Shown: piece after piece, positions 10,148 to 23,600 of the stretch
How positions within the stretch are numbered: the first letter of the stretch is position 1
How the letters are laid out: each line of letters begins with the position of its first letter
Program-made: the position numbers and the translations under genes
Notes under the pieces: model-generated
Database searches by the model: none
Seen by the model: only the letters and a program-made list of their open reading frames with translations
What the model was told of the DNA's origin: nothing
NCBI GenBank assembly: GCA_903813345.2
Contig: CAIIXF020000004.1
Location: 2,625,525 to 2,689,524 of the forward strand
DNA length: 64,000 nucleotides
From: Owenia fusiformis
Lineage: Eukaryota > Annelida > Polychaeta > Sabellida > Oweniidae
Direction of reading: 5' to 3'

Positions 10148-10305
10148 TTTCTCTATCACTTTATTTTCATGTTTTCCAAAACAACAACTTTTTTATCACA
10201 TAATTTAATCTTATCCTTGTATTTTATATTTTATATGTAAACCATATGTATACTAAAATGTATTCTCTCATATAAATGAGGCAATAAATATACAATACAA
10301 TATAG

Positions 10306-11150
10306 GATAAAGCAATTATGTACGGTCGGTTTTGGATATTGGGTTCACGGTCCCTACGGTCCCTCAGGTAGATATGCATATCTCCCTCTGGATAAACCCC
10401 ATATCCAAAACTTCCCGATACATAACCTTTATTTATCCCATGGTTGCAAGGATATAGATTGGATATCAGGTGAAGATATATTTGATATGTGGATTAAGAT
10501 ATCATATTTTAGAAAAAAGGCAATCAAGTATCACTAAGTAATTGTCGATAATTTGAAAAGTGATATTCAATGGTTGCGATTTTTCAAAGAAATGAAATTC
10601 TTAATTTTGCAAAAACGATTTTTTCAAAGATTGTTCAACTTTTGCTAGGCAATGATTTCCCATGGGATAAACGGACAATCCTATGGTTTTGAAAAATTAT
10701 ATCCATATTCATTGTATAAATTATAATATTATTCTTGCCAACATAAATCTATTATCTTTTGTAAATTATTTATGCAACTAGCAGGTATAGCGAAGTAACA
10801 CAATTGGTATTTTACAAAACCATGGGATAATCTTATACTAACTTAAGGATATAGATTACATCTCTTCTAGAAGTTATGCTGTAGAAATCATATCAATAGC
10901 AAATATATCCTTTATGTTATGAATGAATATTATATTAACCCCTGAAATCTTAGAAATTGAAATCAAATTCTGCCGTGAAAATTGTTTTTATCACTTTAAA
11001 ACCTATATTTTCTTGCACCTACCAGGTTATTCTAAAATGATGAATTGTCAACAAATATATTTCTTTTGACCTTCCGGTAAAGTTTGCAAGCCTCTGGTAC
11101 AAGATGTTTCTTCGAATTTCAATAAGACTTTTTCTATTATTTATACATAC
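10306..11150. other. AT-rich non-coding stretch
   Basis: No coding frame is seen. 10330-10410 contains a loose inverted pair, TTTTGGATATTGGG and CCCCATATCCAAAA, which may be the remains of a palindromic element. Confidence 0.35.
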
Positions 11151-11679
11151 TCACACCGGAATAGCCGGACAACGGTAAAGTCAGATACAGTTGTCACAAA
11201 TGGCGGACACAACCGTCGCTTCAACCCTTTATAATCAGTTGGTCCTCATTTCATGGGATTTTATCGTCGCTAATTCTTTGCATGTATTAAGCTCTTGTGA
11301 TGATGTATCACATGAAATCCCAATTTTGATCATATTGGGTCGTGAATCGCTACAATATAGCGTCTTCGATATTTTCAATGACAACGGAATCTGAATTTGA
11401 AATAATTTATAAAGATAACGGCATATGGTAATACAGTATCCGTTGTCCCGTAACACATTTTGATCGGTTAAATTAAAGACTTTATTTCGATGGTAGAACA
11501 TAATTAACTGTACAATGATCATAAAGACACTTTGATTGATTGTTGTTCCAAACGAATTTAGTTTAGGTGCTAGCTCTATTAAACATACAGTTCATGAAAA
11601 TCTAATTGAAGCGACGATCATATCCGCCATTTGTGACAACGGTATCTGACTTTACCGTTGTTAGGCTATTCCGGTGTGA
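11151..11679. mobile_element. 529 bp MITE with about 74 bp terminal inverted repeats
   Basis: The left arm (11151-11225) starts TCACACCGGAATAGCC and contains ACGGTAAAGTCAGATAC and TTGTCACAAATGGCGGA. The right arm (11605-11679) is its reverse complement with only a few mismatches. The interior encodes nothing recognisable; the short frames at 11191-11522 are incidental. No clear target duplication was found. Each arm carries AAATGGCGG, a YY1-type word. Confidence 0.9.
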
Positions 11680-14471
11680 TTATGGCAAACTTCCGAACAT
11701 TAAAGCAAGTAGACACTGAATGTCATGTGATACTCCTCTGGTTAAAATAGGTGTAGTGAAGTACTTTGCATCGCTATAATCATCTAAAAACTTACCAAAT
11801 AAATAAGTTACGTTTTCTGTCTTAGCACATCCAGTTGTATTAACAAACAACATTCAATAGCATTGACACTTTATATATACAGTAAACGTATGCTGCTTTG
11901 CTATTTATTGTCTCTAGAGATTAAAGCTTCCGCAGCATCCTCCTATGTGTGCTTTAACATATTCATTTAGTACATAAAAACGTGATTAAGTACATATCAA
12001 GATTGACCGTCTGGTAATTACAAAATAAAAAAATTATTTTACCCACCCAAAATGAATCTTTTTACTTTTTTTGAGTTTTCGATAGAGCTGGCACCTTTCG
12101 AACCCTGGTTTTCGTATCCACTAATTGCGACTCAAGAACAAGTTTTCCCAGGGAAAGGGATAAAATATGCTTGATAAAATGTTTGCAATTTAATTCTTTT
12201 CTGGAAACACCATTATCGAAATGAACTATAATTTTGAATAAGACTAAATGCGAAAATGACGTTCTTGGGAGCAAGCTTTCTCAAACCGGAAGTCAAACCT
12301 GCGCAAACAGACGTGAAAACCGACCCGGTAAGCTACTGCATCCTTAAAACCCATTTTTTGGACGAGTTTCTCGATTATTGCATACGTGCAGTTAGGTTAC
12401 GAGTTTTGGAAAATGTTCTTAGAATTCATCTAGCATCATCGAGAAACGAGAAACTCACGAGTTTAGTTCCTCACTTTTGATGCAAAAACACCACCCCGAA
12501 GATGCAAAATGACCATTCTATGCTTTGTGTAATGATGCAATTACACTAATTAAACCACATCATGGGCGTTCATATATTATAAATCAATTCATCGTATACT
12601 TTAAGAAGACCATACATCCCAGGGGGAGCAGATTTTTTTTTCATTACTGCAAACTATGGCATTTGAGCCAATAGATATCATTCAACATTTTTAGGCAATC
12701 GAGTCCAATTGTTTCCCACAATGCCCCATCGAGTCCAACGTGGAATCTCATGGGACACGAAGGGGCACAATTGGGGAAAGTCCGACGGAGTCCCATGGAA
12801 TCCCACGAAGTCCATGGGACAAAATCCCATGAAGTCCAAGGTCCAACGCAATCTTTAGGTCTAAGGAAGTCCCACCGTGTCTATGCGTGTATGTGATGTC
12901 GTATATATGGCCTATTTGCTACTTTTTTCCGGGGCTGTTTTAGTTTTTAAGCAAGTTCAATCCTTTTCTCGAATGTTTTCGCCCACTTGGTATTAATTGA
13001 AAAATCCTCGAAATGAACGTCTGTGGGTCTTTATAAAGAGGGGATAACTTTCTCCTACTCTCCTTTTCGAATAAACGCCCATGGGCATATTCGCGAGAAA
13101 CTCCGGTATACCGGTAGCCTACTTAACCACTAGCACTATATTTGCCGTTGTAATTTACGTAAACGTTAAATCGGTAGTAGGACCTCTAGCTCTTCTACTT
13201 TGCGATGGGTTTCTTTATGTTTTATTTTTAGATTCAAAGAAGTTTCAAAATTTAAGAAAACGCCGGAAGTCATTATCTAAATTGGTAATATTCATACAAA
13301 ATCATAAATATGTGATTAGTTTCAAAATTTGCTTCCTTAAAATTATAGATCGTGCCCATGGGCATTCAACTCCAAAATATCTTTCGAAAATGTATCACCG
13401 GAAGGCTGGCCACTTGAATCACGATACCCCCCCCCCCAGTGATTTCTCAAGAGGACTTCCGGCACCGCGTCTTATGATGACATCGTTGACAATGTTTTAT
13501 TTTTACAAACGTTTTATCTAATCGAGAGTCCCTCCTGCCCCGTGAATCGTTTTGCCCCACTAGCTCCCCTTCACCTAAAATTGCATAAAAAAATGAAACA
13601 TACCATAAAATGCCATAAATTAATGGAATTGCCGTGTAGTTGACGTCAAATCGGATGACAGTCAATTGCTCATTACAAGGATTGCAGTGACATACTGGGG
13701 CATTATATGGGATATGCCAAATCGCAACATTAAAATGATTTTCAGAATTGATGAAAACTTTATAATATACACTGTTTCGCCTTACCATCCATTAACATGA
13801 TATATGAGTTGATAAATGATTGCTTTTTATAACAATTTTACGTACGTTTGAAAGGATGTCAATTTATCAATGTTGAAGACAAAAAGACGGGTTTTCCCAT
13901 CTAACGATATAATCAGACAAAATTGGATCGAACAAGTTAAGATACATTGCTCAAACGACATCCCTATTAAACATTCTCAAATGTTCGATCGGAATGGGAT
14001 CAGGTACTTCGAAACGTTGAACACAATTATGTCACAACGCTATTAATGCTAAATCTGCAGATGCCGTGACATGGCACCTTTCCATGGTGCATTTCCTATG
14101 GATATTTGACCTTTAGACACCCCCTCCCCTCCGTCCATCTGTCAAAATCAGAATGGAAATTTTCGACATTTTCTATAGATGGCGTATTCAACAGGTGAGA
14201 TCTTTTGATTTTCGCGGGGAGTTTTGTTCCGAATTTTTTTGACTCACAAAAGACATGCATGCGTATGATGGCATTATAGCCAAACATGATTACAATTCTT
14301 ATTTATCTCTAAAAGACAGATCATTTGTTTGTGAAAAGCCATGTTACAACATTTGGTGGGAAGAAATCAGAGAACTCAATTAGATATTTATTGGGGTGAC
14401 ATCTATGTTTAGAGTTATTTCATATCTCCTTTTACTTATATATACTAGTATACGACTACATTTGGTGCTAA
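11680..14471. other. Non-coding stretch with no confident gene
   Basis: Two plus-strand frames were considered and not called. At 12256 an ATG opens a 74-codon frame whose first 24 codons are followed by a possible donor (CCGGTAAGC). At 13081 a 146-codon frame begins inside a palindrome-like CGCCCATGGGC and has no recognisable domain. 12720-12870 is a simple-sequence patch rich in GTCCCATGG and AAGTCCCA words. Poly-C runs are at 13429 and in the pyrimidine-rich 14120 region. Confidence 0.4.
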
Positions 14472-14533
14472 TACCGTGCGCGCAGAGTCTTGTAATAAAC
14501 TACGAAAAGACGAAGCTTTCTTTTAAGAAGTCA
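14472..14533 (+). repeat. Dispersed TACCCT/AGGGTA short element, copy A (partial)
   Basis: It matches the core of a short repeat found six times in this window: CGTGCGCGCAGAGTCTTG, then ACTACGAAAAGACGAAGCTT and TCTTTTAAGAAGT. The far end (TCAAACGAATGCAAAGGGTA in full copies) is missing here. Confidence 0.7.
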
Positions 14534-17500
14534 GGGGCGGATTTGGGAACCAAGAAGGGGGTGGGCAAATTTCTGGAAATTTTGAGTCCCATTTTCTTCA
14601 AAATTTGGCCTGGAATAAAAAATATGGCCTTAAAATGCTCAGTAATGACCAAAAACCCACTTTTTGGGCTCGTATGGCTTTGTTAGTCCCAAACTCTTTT
14701 CTCTGCCCCCCCCCTCCCCCCAGATCCACCAGTGGAAGTGCAGTTGGAGGGTACGGTGTTAACAAATGAAATAATATACTCAATTCATATCCTACTTTAC
14801 CTTACTTAGGCCTAATTTACGATTGTATACCACTACAACGACTAAATTGTTGTTCCATCTAAGCTAAAAGGGGGTATACGTAGACTGCAATTTCGTTACC
14901 ACTTTAATAGGTGGTTCAGAGACCTCTTAATATCAATAGATTACTAAATAGTATTGTTTCGGGAAAACTCCTCGATGTACTCAATTTTAGAATTTTGGAA
15001 TGTTTTTATACTTTTTACACCAGTTCTGAGTCATATACATAAATATAAAATCCTGCACATTCATCTCGATTCACAAGGTCGCAGTTCCTCCAAGCAGTCG
15101 TACCATGGGCTCTATGAAACACCTTGGAAGTCGAAGATGCTATATTCGGACAGACGTTGTCACCAATGGTTGCCCAAAGGTGGCAGGAACAAGTCGATTT
15201 AACGAATTGTCTTTATTCGAACATATCGCCGAGATATGAAACTGCGGGCTGCTTTCTATTCAAATGTTTTTGTTTGTACTTTGTAATGGGCTTTTTCTTC
15301 AGTCCTCTTTTGACCTTAAACTGTTAAAATGCTAGATATTATGAAATTCATTCAGTGTATTAATTTGGCTTATTTCCCAAAACTTCCAAATCGCATTATT
15401 AATGAAAATAATAATGGGATCTATTGTGACCTTAAATTACACTTAAATCAAAATATTTATAAAATATTCAATCATATATACAGGTATATTAATAATTCAC
15501 AAGCTTAATTGTTAGTTAGAATGTGGAGAGTTAAATGCAATATCGCTTGCAGACGGAAAGGGTGGAATGTAACTTTTATCACAAAAAGTGGAAATCGTCT
15601 AAAATATTCTGGAAAATATAACTGATATGGTTTGACAACAAAAGGCCAAAATAAATGGAAAATGAACATGTATGGCGTTTTGGATAGATTGCATGATTTC
15701 CAGTATTCGGCACTTTATAGACAATCGCATGTGATCAGAAGTGAACGGTCGCGAAAATTGTGACCTCTATTAATTAAATACACACAACAGGGATCGTTGG
15801 GTAATTCGGTACGTGCTTCCACGACTCAACACTGCATACTGAGGTCGTATATACGATGACGCAATGAAATGGACATTTTGACTTAGGTAATATAATGGGC
15901 TTTCAAGAGAAAAGCCCGTTGTAATATTGATTGTTTTTATTTTTACAAAATAATTATTTAACTCACTTATATATATAGGCTTACGTAATATAGTCAATGT
16001 ATACATGCATAGCTAAAACAATTGACATTTTTCATGAAAAACACCTTAACATATCCGACAATATTTGGGAGTCGCTCCATAGCTTATGCCAATGGTATCA
16101 CTGTATGTATGTGTTTACATATGTAGCTTAAAGCCTACTGTAATATTGTTCACATTTCTACACCTATTATTCTTGCGTGAACCACAAGGACTGGATCACA
16201 ATTATATCTATAAATATCATGAATGCATGGACTACTTTCTTTATTACCCGAGCTTGCATTGTATTGCTAAAGAAATTATTTTGCGACATAGATGTGATCT
16301 TGATTGAAGCCCTTAGAAATCCTCCCCTCCCAAACTCACATAACAAACTGGAGGTAAAATAGATGAGATTGGGATCCAGAAACTTGGTGCTGAACTATAT
16401 TTTATTATGCTTTTAGCGGGTCTGACCTATAGCTACACACTAGTATCCCCTGTGCCCCTCCCCCTCCCCTTCAAACCGAAGTCCCCAATTCTTTATGTAA
16501 CCCGTTTTATTGTTCAAAAGGTTCGTGATATGGAAACATATATCGAATAAATCAAAACATTACAATTTATAAGTGGACTTTGTCGTCATTTCCTTGAAGT
16601 TTGACGTGTGCGCTAAACTTGACCTTTCAAACCATCGTTCATAATTTTAGAATCCTTCAACGAATCAAAACAATAAAAATTTAAATGTAAACATTGACGT
16701 CAATTCTGGGATATTTGATGTGCATTTTAATAATCTTGCTTTTTCAGAATTTCACAACAAAATACGTATTAGCCTAGTCAGATATAAGACTTACGTACAA
16801 AGACGCGTACAAATTAATTGTATTCCGTGAACTGTGACTTGCACGACTCTCGGTGTGTTATTAATGTCAGGGTATCGTGTTAAACTTGTAAATGGGTGTA
16901 TCAATGGGCCTATATATCTATTCTACATCTACCTGAATTTCTTTCTAGGTATTTGATGCATTTCATTTGTGATAAATCCCCAAGCAGAGTTGCAACAACA
17001 CCTCTATGATCTAAGGCTCGAACGCGTCATCCAAGAACGACTGAAGATGGAGAGTGCAACTGTTGGGAGAATAGCATTGTTTAAGATGAATGGATAACAA
17101 GCATAGATGTAGGTATATGAATCACCGAATACTGAATAGATTTAACAAGTATGTGTATAGCCGTAATGCTTTGTATGGTCAATTGACAGAGCTTTACCAG
17201 GTAAAGTTTGGACAATGCTTGTGTAAACAAAACGTTAAGTGCATAGCGTATACATACACACTTTGAGAGACCAGTTTAACACATCCATGCGGACCGATAG
17301 GGTGGTTACGAAAACGCCCTGAATTTTGTGACACACTTGGTTAATTCATTCTGCACGTGTTTCTCTATGAGTGTACCAGGAGTTGAAACGCTTGGACGAA
17401 CATGTAACGAAAAGGAACCGTTTTTTGCAGTCGTACACTTGAATTAACCGGAAGAAGCTGACGCTTTCTTCAATCCGTTGTGCAGCACAGAATTGACGTA

Positions 17501-17535
17501 CTTTGAGAGACGTTGGACACAGGAACAATTTCAAC
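14534..17535. other. Upstream region of the SLC5 gene, no other gene seen
   Basis: Short frames here lack recognisable domains. The 5' untranslated region of the SLC5 transcript should lie at the right end (about 17340-17535), where composition becomes less AT-rich; no TATA box or initiator can be assigned with confidence. Confidence 0.35.
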
Positions 17536-17605
17536 ATGAGTGAACCAGCGCGTACGTTTCATTGGGCGGACTACCTGGTGTTCGCCTCCATCCTTGTAAT
17601 CTCAG
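17536..17605 (+). CDS. SLC5 exon 1 (start codon, first helix begins)
   Basis: ATG at 17536 gives MSEPARTFHWADYLVF, the expected short cytosolic or outer tail followed by the DYxVF start of helix 1. The exon ends in G before GTATGT (phase 1). Confidence 0.85.
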
Positions 17606-20600
17606 GTATGTATTTATATTACAGTACCAGACTAGAGTGTGATTCGATTTATTCCAAGACTTGGCGTGTAAAGGGGCTGCAAAAATGCAATATCGAAAAT
17701 CATCATTTTGCCCGAGGCAAGGGGCGGCCACACCCCCTGACAAGAACAAATTAATAACCTTTTGACAATTTGTTTTTATAGTTAAACCAATATAGATCGA
17801 TCTCTTGCAAGAATAACTGAAATTTAGGATTGTAGATTTAGATTCTCAAATATGCTCTGATCTGAAAACATCCGAAACTGAAAACCGTGGGAGCATGCCC
17901 CAAGATCCTTATACACTGCAACCTTCGCATAATCTATAAAATCAACCCCCACAACTTATTAAAAGTTACGGGCATGAAAACCCTCCCTCATAAACCAGCT
18001 TTTGAAATCTTGGTCTGACTTTGATATTCAGCGCGCACAGCGACTAATTTGCGTGATCTGTTGATCGCAATTATTTAGAACCTGTGATCACTGTCACAAA
18101 CATACTGTCATGTCGGTGTATTCCTGCAGGACACCCGTAAGCGCAATCGGGAGATGACAAATTACCAATGCCATATCCTAGTTTACCCTGCGTGTAGAGT
18201 CTAGTTAAACTACAGAAGACGAAGACGAAGCTCTCTTTTAAGAAGTGAAGTCAAACGAATGCAAAGGGTAATCCTAGTTTGATTACGCTTCATTGAAAGT
18301 GAGCAATCCATATTCCCATTTAGTAAAATCAACGGGGTATGTACCTACATTGCAATGGTCGTTTAGGCCCAGGAACAATACTTGTTTCGACCCCCTCCCC
18401 CACTCTTTCGGCCAAAATCAACGGGATATGTACCTACATTGCAATGGTCGTTTTTTAGGCCCAGGAACAATGTCTATTACCATACATGTACACATTTACA
18501 CAAGCGTATGACTAAATCAAGGTATCAGCCATAATATATTCACATAGTAAATATCCAGTCTGCGCGAGAAATGGTAATATCAAAATTTACATTTGCCTCG
18601 TTGTTCCCGTCGTTTCGTAATGAAATCCAGTGATTCTTTTTATATGCAGGAAAAATGATGCCCTAACCGTGCACACACGAAACAAATTTCTCGGTAATTC
18701 GTGTTTTTCCACGGTGAAATCCCCTATTAGACGTGGCCAAGTCAACATATTATGAATGGGAGATAATCAATTAGTATTGTAATTAACTAATGCGTAAGGT
18801 CAGGTGTGGTTTGTTATCGATGCACTGCAAATATTATAATAAGCGAAATAAGCATATCCTCCTACTATAATGTAATGTAGGGAGGAATCATATTGTAATC
18901 AAAATACCCCGAGGATCAAATCCAAGAAACAACGTTTTCGGTAACTCGTGTGATTTCATCGGTTTAAATTCCTATCAAACATGACCACATCTAAATTTTT
19001 CTTACCGTGAAGCTCTTTTAAGTGACGAGAAATTAAATTGAGATGAATTGATTTCTTGAGAAGTTGCAACAATCATTACATTCAATTTAAGGTTTCCAAT
19101 ACAGTAATTTGAGTTTGCTTCTTTAGATTTTTATATTCTAGGCTCCACCCTGTGCGGAGACTCTATAAGATGAAGCTCTCTTTTAAGAAACGAAGTCGAA
19201 CGAATGCAAAGGGTATTACCAGGCTCTGCCACTCAGGGTAATTTAGGTACTAGTATTCTCCAAATATCTAGTGATGAGCACTCAGAATTTTCACTAGCAC
19301 TCAAATTGTCATAGGATCTTCATCCAATATTTCCCTTTGCATTCGTTTGACTAAGCAGTAGCATTTGCGAATTCAACTGCCGGTTGACGGATTAACCGAC
19401 TAATTCATGGCAAACTCATTTAAATGAACCACTATTCCATTTATATTTAAATTAGTTGGCCATAAAAAGTAGGTTAAACCGTCAACCGGCAGTCGAATTC
19501 GCGAATTCAACGTTAGCTTATTCTGTGGTCATGGTATATAATGTTATCTTTAACATATTTAACGTAACGTTAACCACAACTGCGCTCGCATTGAATATTT
19601 CTCTTTGACATCAAATTTTATTTAAATCTCCCAATAAGCATTAGCTCCACCCCCCCCCTCCACCCCGCCAAGTATTTGACAAATGCTATAATTGCAACGA
19701 TTGTCCATTTCTCCAAGAGCGAATCTCCCTTCAGAATGTCATGTCATACGTGTGGTACTAATGTTTATATATATTTGGGTTTATATATAAAATGTTCCCG
19801 GTGCCCGGAGTATAAAGCACGTCATATGTTTACCTTTTATATGCAATTTGTGTTAGGTCGATTTGTCTAATCCCAAACGTATATCAAAATATCGCGTAAC
19901 AGTAAATGTCAATCAAGGATACGATCATTATTAGCAAAATTAGGTTACATATGTTGTTTTATGCATGACATCGACTTTGTTTTTCTTCCATTTATTTTGA
20001 GATCCCAGGGTGTAAATTAAACCCGTGTAAACCATGTCGCAGTTCATATGTTGCTTCACGAACGCAATTTCTTTCAAATTCATGCAGTTTTCACCACTCT
20101 GAGCACTTTCGCATGATTTTTTAGCCAAAACTGTTAAAAAGCTCCCCTTCCCTGGAAAAACCTCCCCTCGGTTAAAAACTGGCTACGGGCAAGTAAGTTA
20201 AACAGACCCCTTCCTTCATATTTTATGTTAACATAGTGCCTTTGCTGAAAAATGGAAATGTAGTCTCCCTTAAAGCCCTTGTTGAGAGCCGCCCCCCCCC
20301 CCCCAACTACAGAAATACTATTTCATATTGATGTACTCCCCAACCTTAAGCAAATTGGTGTTTCAATAGTATTTCCTATGATATATATCATATTTCATAA
20401 CATTCGATGAATAACATGTTATTTTCGAATGTGCTAATGAGAAATTAATAGATATACGCACAAAAATCTCTGATATTAAAAGTATCAAAGATCATTTTTG
20501 CAGTTGAGCAACAAACAGTTGTCTAGTTATTTATCTGATATGAATGACGATAATGATTATAAATCCATGGGGACAGTTCTTGAATAAAATAAACTCCACA

Positions 20601-23600
20601 GCCGACTCACATAATGTTGATGCCGAGTAGAATAACACACAACGATATTTTATTGCATTGGGATTGCATTACTGTGTATAATGTATACTACCATACACAT
20701 TTTTTTATTTAATATTTATTTATATTTCAATGAAACTCGAGTATATTTCAAAGATATTCCAAAATCGAAACTTTAAAAGATGTCGATTTTCGCAACAGGT
20801 GGCGAAGCAAAGCATTTGGATTGGAAATAATTTGTTCACAAAATATTATCATCATGTAATCAAATCTTTTAACCAAAGTTGTGATCTTTTGTTCGGACTC
20901 AATGACCAGCGCACTATTATTTTAAATGATGTAATAGTTGAATAGCATGAAACACCCTTTCATTGAAAAGGTACAATTTTGACGTAAGATATTAATGTGT
21001 GTTCAGGGGTTTAGTATGATCCTGCCAATTTCAATAAAAAGTTCCCTTGAAAATATGACTCTTTAGCTGGGAATTTCCATGAAATCGCCTTAAAAATAAA
21101 GTAAAGAGAAAAAGCAAAAGATGCGTTGTATATTACGAGTAAAAAGGATACACCCATGAACAACTAGTGACTTCAATGGCATTGCGTCCAAACGTTTAGT
21201 TATATTAACTTGTTTCCAATTCTGTCAGGGTATTTACTTTTCATTATATACTGTGAATGGTTTTATTTGCATGTACTGCATGTGCATTCAGATTATGTCA
21301 TGGGAAGTGGGAAATTCCGGGTGCAAAACTAGCACTATTTACTATCGTGCCCCTTCACATGAACAGAGTATGTTACAATTCAACTTTACTGAAACTGACT
21401 ACATCTGGAAAATAAATAGGCCCATTTCTCGAAAATGGCTATAATATAGGCCAGGGTGATAGATAAATGGTAAGATCAAATCAGACCCATTAAAAGTTTA
21501 CGTTTAATTTCCCAAAACGGTCCATTTTATTTGAAAATGAGCCAAAACACATTTACAACCAAAACTCTAAATAGATCTTATCGAACCAACCTAAGTTAGG
21601 ATAGTCTTGCTTCAAGACTCTAGACCCCCTTCCCCCACACCCTTTACACCCCACCCCACCCCCCCCCCCCTCCCCACACCCTTATCTACTTATCTACAGG
21701 GGTCTAGGGTCTTGAAGAGCTTGAAGAAAGACTAACCCGCTGGACTAATCTTAGGAGTTCTGACTCTTCATAACGTTTAGCCCATCTTTCTGTCTTCAGG
21801 TATTATAGGATGTGTAGCAGGACGCGGTCAGGACAGTGCAGAAGACTTTACACTTGCTGGAAGAGGCATGGGGCTGCTACCAGTGGCGCTATCTATTGTA
21901 GGATCATTAGGTATGGTATGGTTCTTTATTTCCTCCAATTTGGAGAGCAAAATTTTGTTTAGCCTGTAAAATGTAGTTGACAATCATTAAAAAACGCAAC
22001 TTCTATTACAATCTTTATTATGTGAAAGGGAGAAATGAGATCAAAACCTGATAAAATAAGGAAGTTAATGAATATTTAGTCCTTTTTGTATGTAAGATCA
22101 AACTAGAATTCAAATAGCGTCATCCACACAAAAGTACAGGGTGGTAAAAAATGGAAACCCTTACACCATTTTCCTCATATCTTTGTCATTTAAAGAAATA
22201 ACTCCCTGATATTTTACACATTTGTACATCATTCAATTTTCTACCAGCCTACTTTATGTCATTACCATCAGAGTGACAATCACAATGTTACAGCACTTTA
22301 AAGAATATGCCCAAGTGGCCGCTATTCAGTGGTTTCAGTAACTTTGTGTACAAGGGCCAGATGAAAAATACAAGAGGCGGCATTCAAAATAACCAATTTT
22401 ACGCTCCCGACAATGCAAATTCTTGTTATTTTAGAGTCCATGGACTGAAAGAAAGATGTCCAAGGTTTGTCAAAGTCATTTCCACGTGTGATGTGGCAAG
22501 ACATGGGCTCCACAAAATAACACCTGGAACTGTGGAATGACTAGGGCAACTTATATAGAATGTCATTTACCTTTTATAAGATAACTTACCCTTACACAGG
22601 TTGCATTTCACAAATCCAAATGCACCCGTTGAATTGAACACTTTTAATAGAACTCAAAATCTAGAATTGTCATTATTAAAATGAGAGTGATGTATTAATA
22701 GATGATTCACTTGTGATTATGTGTATATCAGATTCATTTTAGTTTTTACCGCCTCTAGACATTGCCAGAAATGGTGACATACAGGGTGTTCCAAAAGTAA
22801 CAGGACTGGTGCCGGTATTTTGTTAAATATGCACCAATTGTCTTCAAAATTTTACATAATGTACCTTCATGTTTTGTAACTAAAATTGCCGAATTAGATA
22901 ATTATTGTCGAAATTGATTTAGAAATCGGCCGATGACTAATCATCGGCCGGCGCCCGGCGCATATGTGGCCAAGGCATTAGAGAGAGACCGAGGTGGGAG
23001 ATATCCCCCTCCCCTCTACACCAAACTTGTTCTCACTACGTTTTCGAAAATTGCCTGAAAGGCCTCCTCACACATTATTAAGGAAAACATATCTACACAT
23101 TTTGCGCATTTAGCCATTTGATAACATATTGTGGATCTAATCTTAATTTGTTAATGTGAATTCACACCTTCATTTGCATGGAAGACTTTGATAAAATCCT
23201 TTAATGATGATTTTTGTTAGAAAGCTGATGTTTGGCTACTTCGAAATTCCAAATTGAACAGTCTACTAAGAATACCATGTTGTAAATATTGTTTTCAATA
23301 TGTCGAGCTAGGACTGCTCAAACAAATTCGCTTTTTGTAGCTACAAGTATTTAATTTCAATAGATGATAAACTTCTCAATATAAGAAATTACCCTCATAT
23401 AAGACATTGTTGCAAGGTGTGTTGCAATGAATGTGGCACCCCGCATTCCCGGGCTCGCATTATGTATTCTCGAAGAAAGCCATCATGATAAGCCATGACA
23501 TCTCATTTCTTCTCAGCCCTGTGTTTCAGGTGAAACAGAAAGATGCCATGAGTATCAGAATGGAAGAAAGCATATATTTGCATTGATGGTGTATAGATAG

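Larger units (their letters stand above)
8609..10305 (+). mobile_element. 5'-truncated non-LTR retrotransposon (LINE)
   Basis: A LINE remnant covers the second half of the reverse transcriptase, the connecting region, a C-terminal Cys/His motif and a short 3' tail with AATAAATATAC near 10286. The upstream half (endonuclease, start of reverse transcriptase) is absent, the usual result of incomplete reverse transcription. The open frame first closes at a TAA at 8606-8608. The family resembles the CR1/L2/Jockey branch in organisation, but I cannot place it further. No target duplication was found with confidence. Confidence 0.85.
17606..21799 (+). other. SLC5 intron 1
   Basis: A 4.2 kb intron with GTATGT donor and a TCTTTCTGTCTTCAG acceptor. 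It contains three copies of the TACCCT short element, a 136 bp palindromic MITE at 19367, and C-rich tracts near 19648, 20290 and 21655. No other exon is seen. Confidence 0.8.

Noticed and set aside
13081-13521. 146-codon plus-strand frame
   Set aside because: Starts in a palindromic CGCCCATGGGC context, has no domain, and crosses a poly-C run; likely chance.
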